64,000 nt of DNA from DASRAP01 sp964503275 (GTDB taxonomy: Bacteria; Gemmatimonadota; Gemmatimonadetes; Gemmatimonadales; Gemmatimonadaceae): positions 171,221 to 235,220 of the forward strand of contig CAZCZO010000002.1 in assembly GCA_964503275.1 (NCBI GenBank), given 5' to 3'. The notes beneath the pieces are model-generated. The model made no database searches, was not told where the DNA came from, and worked only from the letters and a program-made list of their open reading frames with translations. How positions within the stretch are numbered: the stretch's first letter is position 1; each line of letters begins with the position of its first letter. Shown here piece after piece: positions 34,677 through 42,318 of this stretch. The position numbers and the translations under genes are program-made.

Positions 34677-35218
34677 GCGGCACGCTCCCACGCGTAGTCC
34701 CGCACGATGCACGCGAACACCTGCGCGTCGACGGCCGCGTAGTGGGCCATGAGCTGCGCCGCGTGCTCGCGCCGCGCCGCCGGCTGCGCATCCAGCCAGT
34801 GCTTCACCCAGGTCAGGTGATCCTTCTCGTCCTCCAGCATGCGCGTCAGGGTGGCCACGATCGCGGGATGCGTCCCGGGCCGCCGCCGATGCGCGAGGAA
34901 GTGCCGATACACCGTCCGCTCGAAGACCTGCGTCAGCACCAGCACGTCCAACACCGAACCCGGCGGCGCGAGGACCTCGGCGTACCGGCGCTGATAGCTG
35001 TCGGTCGTGCGCCGCGGCGAGCCACCCACCGCGACGATGGTCTCGGCCCACAGCTGCGCATGCAAGACCTCCTCCGCGGCATGCCGCGTGAGGCGCAGGA
35101 TCAGCTCGGGGTCACGCACCTGCTGTGCCAGGCGGCCCAGGAGCAGTCCCCCGTGCAGCTCGGAGGCGCGATAGAAGTCGAGCAGGCGCAGGGCGTCGGA
35201 CGCAGCCGCGGGCGTCAT
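34673..35218 (-). CDS. Ferritin-like diiron protein, first of two in the operon
   Basis: This protein has 181 residues in an all-helical ferritin-like fold. It carries a complete six-ligand diiron set: Glu20, Glu50 with His53 (EEVLHAQ), Glu100, and Glu131 with His134 (EKDH). That arrangement is found in oxygen-activating enzymes such as MiaE-type hydroxylases and AurF-type N-oxygenases as well as in ferritins. The position beside a carrier-protein ligase favours an oxidase acting on a tethered amino acid. The ATG at 35218 overlaps the upstream stop by four bases; a longer start at 35269 would run far into the neighbour. Confidence 0.75.
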   Translation of the reverse strand: MTPAAASDALRLLDFYRASELHGGLLLGRLAQQVRDPELILRLTRHAAEEVLHAQLWAETIVAVGGSPRRTTDSYQRRYAEVLAPPGSVLDVLVLTQVFERTVYRHFLAHRRRPGTHPAIVATLTRMLEDEKDHLTWVKHWLDAQPAARREHAAQLMAHYAAVDAQVFACIVRDYAWERAA

Positions 35219-35970
35219 GGGACCTCCTCCAGGCGGGCCTTGTGCCAGTCCACCAAGCGCATCCCGCACAGGCGCTCGATGCGTTCCGCGAAGGTGCGGA
35301 TGGCCGTGTCGTCCCCCTCCATGGCGACCGGCACGTCGCCGACCGCCTCGGTCCCGTAGTGGCGGAAGGTCGCCGCCGCCTGCAAGACCAGCGGCACCAG
35401 CGAGCGGTCGGCCGCGAGGCGCGCCGCGATCAGGTCCGACGCGCTCTGGGCGTGTCGCACCTCGTCGGCGGCGATGCGCGCCAACAGCTGCTTGAGCTGG
35501 GGCTCATCGGCCTGCGCGCTCAGCCGCCGGAAGAAGTACGCCGCGAGATGCTCGCTGAGCATGAACTCCACCAGCGGGCCGACGGGGTCGCTGGGGTCCA
35601 GATCGCCGCGGTCGGCCCCGACGCGGATCGCGCGCAGGTCCTCCGCCGTGATGGTCGGCGCATAGCCCACGTCGTCGAGGTAGCGCCGCAGCACGTGGAA
35701 GTGCTTGAAGCCCTCGAACATCTCGAGCGAGAACACGACGCCGGCATCGATGTCATCCCACGTGAAGCGGATCAGCCGCGACAGGTTCACCGGGTGGAAC
35801 GACTCGATCAACGCCGCGTCCCGCAGCTTGCCGAGCAGCTCGGGCTGCGCCAGCGCCCGGGCGCGGTCGATATTCGCCCAGTCGACATCGCGCTCCACGG
35901 ACCACGCCCCGCGGTCGGCCGCGCGGGCGTGCCGGGCGTACATCGGTTCGGTCACTGAGGTCCTGTGCAT
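35215..35970 (-). CDS. Ferritin-like / acyl-ACP-desaturase-like diiron protein, second of two
   Basis: The protein has 251 residues and is all helical. Likely iron ligands are Glu56 (IESFHP, with His59), Glu86 and His90 (MFEGFKHFH), Glu140 (LSEHLAAY), and Glu170 with His173 (DEVRHAQ). The spacing of the last three matches acyl-ACP desaturases and related oxygenases, which act on carrier-bound chains. It may therefore oxidise the carrier-tethered substrate. The start at 35970 overlaps the ligase gene by 19 bases; an ATG at 35943 would avoid overlap and is an alternative. No clear ribosome site distinguishes them. Confidence 0.72.
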   Translation of the reverse strand: MHRTSVTEPMYARHARAADRGAWSVERDVDWANIDRARALAQPELLGKLRDAALIESFHPVNLSRLIRFTWDDIDAGVVFSLEMFEGFKHFHVLRRYLDDVGYAPTITAEDLRAIRVGADRGDLDPSDPVGPLVEFMLSEHLAAYFFRRLSAQADEPQLKQLLARIAADEVRHAQSASDLIAARLAADRSLVPLVLQAAATFRHYGTEAVGDVPVAMEGDDTAIRTFAERIERLCGMRLVDWHKARLEEVP

Positions 35971-36866
35971 GGGTCGTCGTGGTGGAGGAGGAGGGAAGGC
36001 CAGTCGGCAGGCTCGAGCCCATACTCGGCGAGCACGGCGAGCGTCCAGCGTTCGAGCCCGAAGGCGACGCAGCCCGTGTGCGCCGCCCGACCGTCGCTGG
36101 CGCGGATGTCGAAGGCCTCGCCGAAGCGGGTCTCGTGCCGGTTGAACGAGGCGGCGGCCGTGCCCTGCGCCGCGTCCACCGGCAGAAGGAGCTCGCGCTT
36201 GAGGCCCTGGATCTGCTGCAGCAATCGCTTGCCGCGCGCGCTCGGGGCAAAGAACGGATCGGTCGCGGGCTCGACCGTGGCGTGGAGTCCCAGCGTCGCC
36301 GCGAAGGCCAGGACGTGCGCTTCGCAGCCCGCCACGAAGTCGTCGACCTCCCGCGCGGTCCCGACGCAGACGATCTCGCGCATCGTGAAGGCCCAGCCGC
36401 GCTCGAGCGCGGCATGGCGGTCGCCTTCGTGCCGCCAGCAGGTCCCCTGCGCCGTCACGTAGCGGGGGCCGGTCAGCTGCTGTCCCGCAAGGGCGTCGTA
36501 CACGTGGTAGCACACGGCGGGTGGCAGGGCCGCGCCGGCCGGTGCCACGGCCTGCGCCACGGCCGCCGCCGGGGCGTGGCTCATCGCGACGCCGCGCAGC
36601 GCGTCCTCGTCGTCCCGGAGATGCGCCGCCAGCGTGAGCCACTGCGGGAACGAAGCGAAGTAGTCCGCGCGGGCCAGCGTGTCGAGCGACAGCGCGGCGG
36701 GCACGCACCATTCCTCACCGGCGACCTCGCGGCACAGCCTCGCCAGTCGCCGGTCCAGCGCGCGATGCAGCGCCGCTGCCGGACCGCGCAGTCCCGTCAG
36801 CCCGGGCACACCCTCGAGCAGCGCGCCGCGCGCCCGCAGCGCCGGACGCGGATCAGTCGCGCCCAT
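35952..36866 (-). CDS. Class II aaRS-like amino acid:[carrier protein] ligase
   Basis: The 304-residue enzyme is a stand-alone class II synthetase core related to atypical seryl-tRNA synthetases but without a tRNA-binding arm. Motif 2 is GTCWRHEGDRHAALERGWAF with TMRE, and motif 3 is AFGLERW. Cys119, Glu164 and Cys266 occur at the spacing of the zinc site known from bradyrhizobial amino acid:[carrier protein] ligases. Those enzymes activate glycine or alanine with ATP and load it on the phosphopantetheine of a small carrier protein. The carrier gene is directly upstream and overlaps by 14 bases. This is the key gene of the operon. The amino acid cannot be read by eye. Confidence 0.88.
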   Translation of the reverse strand: MGATDPRPALRARGALLEGVPGLTGLRGPAAALHRALDRRLARLCREVAGEEWCVPAALSLDTLARADYFASFPQWLTLAAHLRDDEDALRGVAMSHAPAAAVAQAVAPAGAALPPAVCYHVYDALAGQQLTGPRYVTAQGTCWRHEGDRHAALERGWAFTMREIVCVGTAREVDDFVAGCEAHVLAFAATLGLHATVEPATDPFFAPSARGKRLLQQIQGLKRELLLPVDAAQGTAAASFNRHETRFGEAFDIRASDGRAAHTGCVAFGLERWTLAVLAEYGLEPADWPSLLLHHDDPCTGPQ

Positions 36867-37128
36867 GTCCGGTCTCCGGCGGTGGCAGGAACACCTCGGC
36901 GATGCGCCGCACCGTGCGGAAGTGATCCATCCGCACCAGCGCGTCGGGGATCTCGCGGCCGATCTCCCGTTCGGTCCAGGCGATCAGTTCGAGCACGCGG
37001 ATCGAGTTGATGCGCCCGCCGCTGAACAGCGGCGTGTCCGCCTCAACGGCCGCGCCGTCGGGCGCCAGTGTGCGGTTGATCCACGCCACGGTGCGCGCGA
37101 CGAAGTCCTCCATGTCACGCGCGCGCAT
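36853..37128 (-). CDS. Stand-alone carrier protein, partner of the aaRS-like ligase
   Basis: This 91-residue acidic helical protein has the acyl/peptidyl-carrier fold. The phosphopantetheine-accepting serine is Ser42 in GGRINSIRVLELI, where the usual Asp-Ser-Leu is replaced by Asn-Ser-Ile. The helix-3 region reads DHFRTVRRIAEVF. It should be activated by the phosphopantetheinyl transferase at the head of the operon and charged with an amino acid by the adjacent ligase. Its ATG shares a base with the stop of the reductase gene (TGATG). It is probably dedicated to this pathway rather than to fatty-acid synthesis. Confidence 0.87.
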   Translation of the reverse strand: MRARDMEDFVARTVAWINRTLAPDGAAVEADTPLFSGGRINSIRVLELIAWTEREIGREIPDALVRMDHFRTVRRIAEVFLPPPETGHGRD

Positions 37129-38222
37129 CAGGCGGCCCTCCGCACGCTGCCCCACAGCGTCCGCAGCAGGTGATCCAGCATCGCCGGCCAGTACGTCAGC
37201 GGGTCGGGCGCGACCGCACCCAGCAGCGCGTCGGTCATCGCGGTCGCGAACTGCTTGGGCAGCGCCAGCTGCGGCACGAAGTGCGACAGCGCGCGGGTCA
37301 CACGCTTGAGCGACGGCTCGGCCGTGTCTTCGATGGTGCGCTCGAACAGGGCGTAGGTCGTCAGATCGGCCAGCGCCGGCCGCGGGATGCTGCGCCGCCG
37401 CCACGCGGTGTCGCGGGACCAGTGGTCCCAGCACAGGTCCAGCATCGCCTCCAGCGGAAGCGCGCGCTGGCCGGCGCACAACTGCAGCGTGCGTCCCACG
37501 GTGTCGTCCCGGAGACCCAGCGCGGCGACCCCACTGGCCACATAGTCGGTGGTCACGGTGTCGACCGTCGAGCCGGCCACGCCGGGCATCATCGCCGCGA
37601 GGCCGTCCCGGTACAGTCGCAGCGCGCGGTGCGCCGCGTTGAACTGCGTGACCCCACCGGACGCGTCGTCGCAGACCACCGTGCTGCAGCGCAGCACCGT
37701 CCACGCGCCGGCCTGCTGACGCACCAGTTGCTCGGCCTCCCACTTCGACTGCTCGTAGTGGTTCACCCAGCCCGCGCCACCAGGGTCAGCGGCCTCGGCG
37801 ATCTCACCCGTGCGGCGTCCGGCGACGAACGCCGTGCTCACGTAGGCCAGCCGCGGCGGCGTCGCGCAGTCAGCGGCCAATGCGAGCACCCGCTGTGTCC
37901 CGTCCGTGTTCACCGCGCGCGCCGCCGGCAGCGGCCGCGAGAAGGTCGTATCGGCGGCGAGATGCACCACGCCGCGCAGCGAGCCGCGAAGCATCGCGCG
38001 CTGTGCGGCGCTGAGCCCGAGCCCATCGCGTGTGAGGTCTCCCTCGACGCAGCTGACCCGGTCGCTCCCCGGGATCGCCGCGAACGACGCGCTGGCCCGG
38101 CGCGGATCTCGCACCAGGGCCACGACCTGACCGCGGCAGCCCGCCGCCAACAGCCGTGTGAGCACGGCGCGGCCCAGCAGGCCCGTCGCGCCGGTGAGGA
38201 GGATGGTACCGGAGCTCGTCAT
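37128..38222 (-). CDS. NAD(P)-dependent thioester-reductase-like / extended SDR protein
   Basis: The 364-residue protein has an extended SDR fold. The Rossmann motif is LLTGATGLLGRAVLTRLL (residues 8-25). The catalytic Ser-Tyr-Lys is Ser129 (YVST), Tyr156 and Lys160 (YEQSK). The C-terminal region resembles reductase domains that release carrier-bound thioesters as aldehydes or alcohols. In this operon it could reductively offload the carrier-bound product. It lies two bases after the KAS III-like gene and overlaps the carrier gene by one base. A nucleotide-sugar epimerase is a less likely alternative, given the context. Confidence 0.8.
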   Translation of the reverse strand: MTSSGTILLTGATGLLGRAVLTRLLAAGCRGQVVALVRDPRRASASFAAIPGSDRVSCVEGDLTRDGLGLSAAQRAMLRGSLRGVVHLAADTTFSRPLPAARAVNTDGTQRVLALAADCATPPRLAYVSTAFVAGRRTGEIAEAADPGGAGWVNHYEQSKWEAEQLVRQQAGAWTVLRCSTVVCDDASGGVTQFNAAHRALRLYRDGLAAMMPGVAGSTVDTVTTDYVASGVAALGLRDDTVGRTLQLCAGQRALPLEAMLDLCWDHWSRDTAWRRRSIPRPALADLTTYALFERTIEDTAEPSLKRVTRALSHFVPQLALPKQFATAMTDALLGAVAPDPLTYWPAMLDHLLRTLWGSVRRAA

Positions 38223-38224
38223 CG

Positions 38225-39193
38225 TCACGCCTCCACCGCGAGCGCATGCCAATGCGCGCCGTAGCCGTAGGAGAACAGCAGCAGCTTGTCTCCGGGGCGG
38301 ATGTCGCCCGCGTCGGTCGCATCGCGCAGGTTGATGAAGTTGTCGCCCGCCAACGAGTGGCCATGTCGCGCGATGTTGCGCGACCACAGACGGTCACGTG
38401 GGATGCCGGTGAGCCCCAACAGGATCTCCCAGCTGCGCAGACTCACATTGTGCGGGATCACCCAGGTCACGTCGCCGGGCTGCCAGCCCGCGCGGCGCAA
38501 GGTGTCGGCGACCACATGACGCGCCGTCGGGAAGTACGACGCGACGATCTCGTCGCGCCGCGCGTCGCAGTCCCAGTAGTAGCCCTTCGACGCTTGCCCC
38601 GTGGCGACCATGCGTCCCGCGGTGCCACCGCGCTCGACCAGCACCGCACAGGCCGCGTCGGTGGTGCAGTTGAAGATCGCCTCGCGGCCCGCCGCGCCGG
38701 GGAAGAACTCCGACGACACACAGAGCACGCGGTCCAATCCTTCGCTCTCGCACAGCGCCTTGGCCACGCGCATCGCCCCGAACAGCGTCGAGCACGCCAG
38801 CTGATCGAGGGCGAGCACATCGGCCCGCTCGAGCCCCAGCTCGTACTGCAGTCGCATCGCCGGGTAGTGGAAGCGCCGCGTCGTTCCCAGCGCGCTGGGT
38901 GCGTCAGCCGCCGCGCCACCGGCCGCGTAGGCCACCGCGGGCGTGCCGGCCCAGAGCAGCAGGTCGACCCGGTCGCGCTCGACACCGCGCTCCGTCAGCA
39001 ACGCCTCCGCAGCCTGGAGCGCGAGCGCGAACGGCGTCTCGGCGGTGGCGACATGCACCTGTCCGAAGCCGAAGGTCTCAAGCAGCTCGGCGCTGCTCTG
39101 GAGCTGACCGGCCGCCGCCAGCTCGCGCACGGATCGGCTCGTCGCCGGCAATGCGTACGCGGTCCCCGCGATGCACGTCGTCGCGGCGCTCAT
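38225..39193 (-). CDS. KAS III-like (FabH-type) acyltransferase/condensing enzyme with altered triad
   Basis: This enzyme has 322 residues in the thiolase fold. The nucleophile is Cys134 (QLACSTLFGAM) and the first catalytic histidine is His248 (VIPHNVS). At the third position, where FabH has Asn in YGNTSAAS, this protein has His279 (RHGHSLAGDN). Several relatives with altered third residues form esters or amides rather than C-C bonds. It may therefore transfer an acyl group onto the carrier-bound amino acid or the final product. The ATG overlaps the phosphopantetheinyl transferase stop by four bases. Confidence 0.82.
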   Translation of the reverse strand: MSAATTCIAGTAYALPATSRSVRELAAAGQLQSSAELLETFGFGQVHVATAETPFALALQAAEALLTERGVERDRVDLLLWAGTPAVAYAAGGAAADAPSALGTTRRFHYPAMRLQYELGLERADVLALDQLACSTLFGAMRVAKALCESEGLDRVLCVSSEFFPGAAGREAIFNCTTDAACAVLVERGGTAGRMVATGQASKGYYWDCDARRDEIVASYFPTARHVVADTLRRAGWQPGDVTWVIPHNVSLRSWEILLGLTGIPRDRLWSRNIARHGHSLAGDNFINLRDATDAGDIRPGDKLLLFSYGYGAHWHALAVEA

Positions 39194-39891
39194 CGCGCGT
39201 CCGGCGTCAGCGAGAACGCCGCGGCCACGAAGCCCTGCGGGAGCGTCCAGGTGGCGGTGAGTCCGCCGAACCACACGCCCCGCACCAGTGCGCCCGTCAC
39301 ACGACCATCCGGCGAGAGCGGCAGCGCCAGTTCACGGAAGGGCAACTCCTGCCGCAGCCCCAACGCCTTCCACGCGGCCTCCTTCAGTGCCCACAAGCGG
39401 CCGGCCCCCAGTCGCGCCGCCGTGTCGCGCTCCTCAGGCGCCACGAAGTAGCGGGCATGCTCCGCGACCACATCATTCGCTCGTTCCAGATCCACGCCCA
39501 CGCAGAGACCCGGCGCGAACGCCGCCGCGATGGCCCATCCGCCGCGGTGCGCGATCGACACGCGCAGCGCGAGGCGCTGCGGGGCACCCTGCCCGCGCAT
39601 CAGCATGGGTACCGGCGCCGCGCCAGGCCGCGCGAGCAAGGTGATGCGCTGCGGGTCCACCCCCGCCGCGCGGCCGACCGCACGCTTCGCGGCGGTCCGT
39701 CCGGCGAGCCAGTCGCGCTGCCGGGACGCGCCGAGCAGGGTGCGGAACTCGGAGTGCTCGGCGGCCGTGAGCAGGTCGAGCGACACATCGAGCGGGTTGG
39801 CGAAGGCGAAGCTGAGCGGCAACATGGGCGTCTCGTGGCAGAGGGTGAGGAACTCGCCTCCAGTATCACGATCGGCCGCGCCAGCGCCCAT
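39190..39891 (-). CDS. Sfp-type 4'-phosphopantetheinyl transferase
   Basis: The 233-residue enzyme moves phosphopantetheine from coenzyme A to a carrier-protein serine. It shows the family motifs: SIAHRGGWAIAAAF, GVDLE, and LWALKEAAWKALG. The Asp-Glu pair of GVDLE and the later Glu would bind magnesium. It is the first gene of the ten-gene operon and probably activates the 91-residue carrier protein. The ATG at 39891 gives a 22-residue N-terminal lead; a downstream ATG at 39825 (MLPLSF) may be the true start. Confidence 0.9.
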   Translation of the reverse strand: MGAGAADRDTGGEFLTLCHETPMLPLSFAFANPLDVSLDLLTAAEHSEFRTLLGASRQRDWLAGRTAAKRAVGRAAGVDPQRITLLARPGAAPVPMLMRGQGAPQRLALRVSIAHRGGWAIAAAFAPGLCVGVDLERANDVVAEHARYFVAPEERDTAARLGAGRLWALKEAAWKALGLRQELPFRELALPLSPDGRVTGALVRGVWFGGLTATWTLPQGFVAAAFSLTPDAR

Positions 39892-39980
39892 ACGTCAGGT
39901 GACGTAGCCGCCGCACGCCCCCCGCGTAGTGCGCGACACCGGCCGGTGCGCCGGGGCTCCATCGCACGGCGCGGGCAGGG

Positions 39981-39986
39981 TACACT
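39981..39986 (+). promoter_or_regulatory. Putative -10 element of the rhomboid gene
   Basis: TACACT stands 10 bases before the ATG, so the transcript would have almost no leader. The same TA(T/C)ACT form precedes nirK and two genes near the window end. The divergent biosynthetic operon must be transcribed from the same 104-base gap. Confidence 0.35.
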
Positions 39987-39995
39987 TCAGCGCAG

Positions 39996-40577
39996 ATGAA
40001 AGCCGTCGTCCGCAGCACCGCCCGCACGCTCAAACAGCAGGTCGCGACCCTCGGCGGCTCCGTCGCCGCGGTGTGGGCCGGCTTCGCCGCACAGCTGCTC
40101 ACCGGCAACGCCATCGCGGTCCTGGGCATCCATCCGCGCACCCAGCAGGGGCTCTGGGGCATCCTCGTTGCCCCGTTCTTGCACGCGAACCTCGAGCACC
40201 TGCTCGCCAACACAGTGCCGCTCGTGGTGCTCGGCTGGCTCGTGATGCTCCGCGATCGCCGGCACTTCATCCCCGTGACGCTGCTGTCAGCGCTGGGCGC
40301 CGGACTCTGCGCCTGGACCCTGGGCGCCCCTGGCAGCGTGCACATCGGCGCGAGCGGCGTCGTCTTCGGCTTCCTCGGCTTCTTGATGCTCGCCGGCTGG
40401 TACGCGCGGTCGCTGGGCGCCATCCTACTCAGCGTGCTGGTCACCGCGCTCTGGGGCAGCGTCGTGCTGGGCGTGCTGCCCGGTCAGCCGGGCATCAGCT
40501 GGCAGGCGCACTTGGGTGGGTTCGTCGGCGGCGTGCTCGCGGCGCGATGGTTGGCACCACGCCGCGCGCGAAGCTAG
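39996..40577 (+). CDS. Rhomboid family intramembrane serine protease
   Basis: The 193-residue protein has six hydrophobic helices. Catalytic Ser120 is in the GASGVVFG loop-helix and His172 is in WQAHLGG. The HANLEHLLAN segment in helix 2 carries the oxyanion residues. This dyad is the rhomboid active site, so the protein should cleave membrane-spanning segments. It is divergent from the biosynthetic operon and converges on the SRPBCC gene with three bases between stops. The substrate is unknown. Confidence 0.92.
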   Translation: MKAVVRSTARTLKQQVATLGGSVAAVWAGFAAQLLTGNAIAVLGIHPRTQQGLWGILVAPFLHANLEHLLANTVPLVVLGWLVMLRDRRHFIPVTLLSALGAGLCAWTLGAPGSVHIGASGVVFGFLGFLMLAGWYARSLGAILLSVLVTALWGSVVLGVLPGQPGISWQAHLGGFVGGVLAARWLAPRRARS

Positions 40578-40580
40578 CGC

Positions 40581-41528
40581 TCACCCCGCGAGCATCCCCT
40601 CCAACACATCGAAGGACCCCGTCCAGCCTCGCGTCATCCCCGCGCGCTCGGCCACGAAGGCCGCGACCTCGGCCTCCGTCGCCGGACCGACGATCTCCGT
40701 CCGCACCGTCACGCGGCTCTGCGCGGCGCCCTCGCTGGTGAACGACACGCAGCAGCGCAGCGTCTCGGGCCACTGCGGCACGCCCGGCGGATGTCCGACC
40801 GTTCCATGCTCGTCGGTGAAGCGCTGCAGGTACTCCAGGCGCTCGGGACGCTCCACGACGACGTACTCGTGTCGCGCGTGCATCGTGAACGCGTCGTTGC
40901 TCATCGCGAAGAACAGCGCCCCGCCCGTGCGGATGTCCGCCGAATGGATGTGCATGCGGAACCCCGTCGGCGGTAGCCACTCGGCCAACAGCGCGGGCGT
41001 GGTCCACAGGTCGAACAGTCGCTCCACCGGCGCGTCAAAGCTGCGGGCGATGACGAAGATCTCCTGCGCGGAGCCCTGCTTCTCGACGAACTCCGCCAAC
41101 CGATCCCAGGTCGAGTTGCCACCGGCGGCCTTGATGAACCCGCGCGTCTCGCGCGCCGCCTCGGGCGTCGGCAGCGTCATGCGGATGGTGAGTTCCGTGC
41201 GCTCGCCGAGGGCGCGGAAGGTCGAGGTGACGCGGAACATCGGCGCCGTGTCGGCCGACGTGGCCCCGTGGTCGTACACGAGCCGCACGCCGGGCTCCAC
41301 CTCGAGGTAGCGCGTGAAGTTGGGCCAGTCGGTGCCATCGGGCCCGTGCATCGTGTAGTCCCACATCCCACCCACACGGAGGTCGCGGTGGTGGGTGGTG
41401 ATGGTGAAGCCACGCGGACCCCACCACTGCGCGAGCTGCGCCGGGTCGGTCCAGGCGGCCCACACGCGGGCGACGGGCGCGTCGTACACGCGCGTGATGA
41501 GGATGTCGCATTCGTCAGCAGCGGTCAT
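40581..41528 (-). CDS. Tandem SRPBCC (AHSA1-like) protein
   Basis: The 315-residue protein contains two START-like domains of about 150 residues. Each begins with an (I/V)xRxFDAPVERVWxxWT-type segment: ITRVYDAPVARVWAAWTDPAQLAQWWGPRGF and IARSFDAPVERLFDLWTTPALLAEWLPPTGF. Such proteins bind hydrophobic ligands or act as stress proteins, and they are often paired with ArsR regulators, as here. Its start overlaps the ArsR gene by 14 bases, so the two are co-expressed. The ligand is not known. Confidence 0.9.
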   Translation of the reverse strand: MTAADECDILITRVYDAPVARVWAAWTDPAQLAQWWGPRGFTITTHHRDLRVGGMWDYTMHGPDGTDWPNFTRYLEVEPGVRLVYDHGATSADTAPMFRVTSTFRALGERTELTIRMTLPTPEAARETRGFIKAAGGNSTWDRLAEFVEKQGSAQEIFVIARSFDAPVERLFDLWTTPALLAEWLPPTGFRMHIHSADIRTGGALFFAMSNDAFTMHARHEYVVVERPERLEYLQRFTDEHGTVGHPPGVPQWPETLRCCVSFTSEGAAQSRVTVRTEIVGPATEAEVAAFVAERAGMTRGWTGSFDVLEGMLAG

Positions 41529-41868
41529 CGTCGGACGGGGTCGGGGGTGAGGTCGTCTTGAGGAATTCGCCCAGACGATCAAGGCTGGCTTCCATGTGGG
41601 CGCGGTAGGCGTCCATCCACGCGTTGACATCCCGCAGCGGCTGCGCATTCAGCGTGCACGGCCGCCACTGCGCATCGCGTCCCTTGGTGACCAAGCCCGC
41701 CTTCTCCAGCACCTTGAGATGCTTGGTGACGCCCGGCAGGGTCATCGTGCCCAGGAACGGCTCGGCGAGCTGACTCACCGTTGCCTCACCCTGACGGAGC
41801 CGCGCGAGCATGGCGCGGCGCGTCGGGTGGGCGAGGGCAGAGAACGTGACGCTGAGTGTGTCTTGCAT
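41515..41868 (-). CDS. ArsR family winged-helix repressor (SRPBCC-linked type)
   Basis: The 117-residue regulator has a winged helix (residues 7-85: SALAHPTRRAMLARLRQGEATVSQLAEPF, then LPGVTKHLKVLEKAGLVT). No arsenic- or zinc-type metal-binding cysteine pair is present. This subgroup of ArsR proteins precedes SRPBCC/AHSA1 genes and is autoregulatory. It is the first gene of the pair, with an inverted repeat just upstream. Confidence 0.88.
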   Translation of the reverse strand: MQDTLSVTFSALAHPTRRAMLARLRQGEATVSQLAEPFLGTMTLPGVTKHLKVLEKAGLVTKGRDAQWRPCTLNAQPLRDVNAWMDAYRAHMEASLDRLGEFLKTTSPPTPSDDDRC

Positions 41869-41869
41869 A

Positions 41870-41883
41870 TAACCTACTGGTTA
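41870..41883. promoter_or_regulatory. Operator-like inverted repeat before the ArsR gene
   Basis: TAACC-TACT-GGTTA begins two bases upstream of the ArsR start codon. It lies in an AT-rich run (41869-41910) that also must hold the promoter. A bound ArsR dimer here would give autoregulation. Confidence 0.5.
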
Positions 41884-41985
41884 ATAAGCTAGAGAGTAAA
41901 CTAATAGTGCCAAGCGACCGCGCAAGGGGCAATGTCGGCCACCCGCGCCCAACCCGCGCCGCAACAGGGACGGGCGGGCGCCTGG

Positions 41986-42192
41986 CTACCCTCCCGTGCG
42001 CTCCGCCGCCGTGGGCTTGAACACCACCATCCCCAACAGCGCCAACCCGCCGACCGCCGCCACCAGCGCGACCACCAGGTGGAACACGTCGAGGTGCCCG
42101 TGGTCGGTGTAGCTGTGCAGCACGATGCGCCCCAAGATCACGCTCGTGATCAGGGCGGCGACCGCTCCGACGACCCGCAGCACGATTCTCAT
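41986..42192 (-). CDS. Small two-helix membrane protein (68 aa)
   Basis: The protein has two hydrophobic helices (about residues 4-22 and 38-57) joined by a His/Asp-rich loop (HSYTDHGHLDVFH). The ribosome site GGAGGAGA lies three bases before the ATG, the strongest in this area, which supports translation. Three histidines in the loop could bind metal, but I recognise no family. Confidence 0.65.
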   Translation of the reverse strand: MRIVLRVVGAVAALITSVILGRIVLHSYTDHGHLDVFHLVVALVAAVGGLALLGMVVFKPTAAERTGG

Positions 42193-42219
42193 TGGTCTCC
42201 TCCGTGAGACGCATTCATC

Positions 42220-42318
42220 CTAGCGCTGAGACGACGGCGGCACCAGCCCGTTGCGGCGCATGTCGGTCACCAGGTTCCCGTAGTGCTCGTTGATGTGCGC
42301 CGTCTTGCGGATCAGCGC
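42220..42318 (-). pseudogene. Remnant of a DinB-family gene (C-terminal 32 codons only)
   Basis: This frame encodes a typical DinB C terminus (KTAHINEHYGNLVTDMRRNG, then LVPPSSQR and a TAG stop). The rest of the domain is missing. Upstream on the same strand the sequence becomes the 3' end of the zincin gene, with which it overlaps by seven bases. It looks like the scar of a deletion or insertion that fused the zincin's 3' end to an old DinB gene. Confidence 0.6.

Noticed and set aside
36853..37743. 296-codon minus frame fused to the carrier protein
   Set aside because: The extra N-terminal part is another frame of the reductase gene; the carrier itself begins at 37128.
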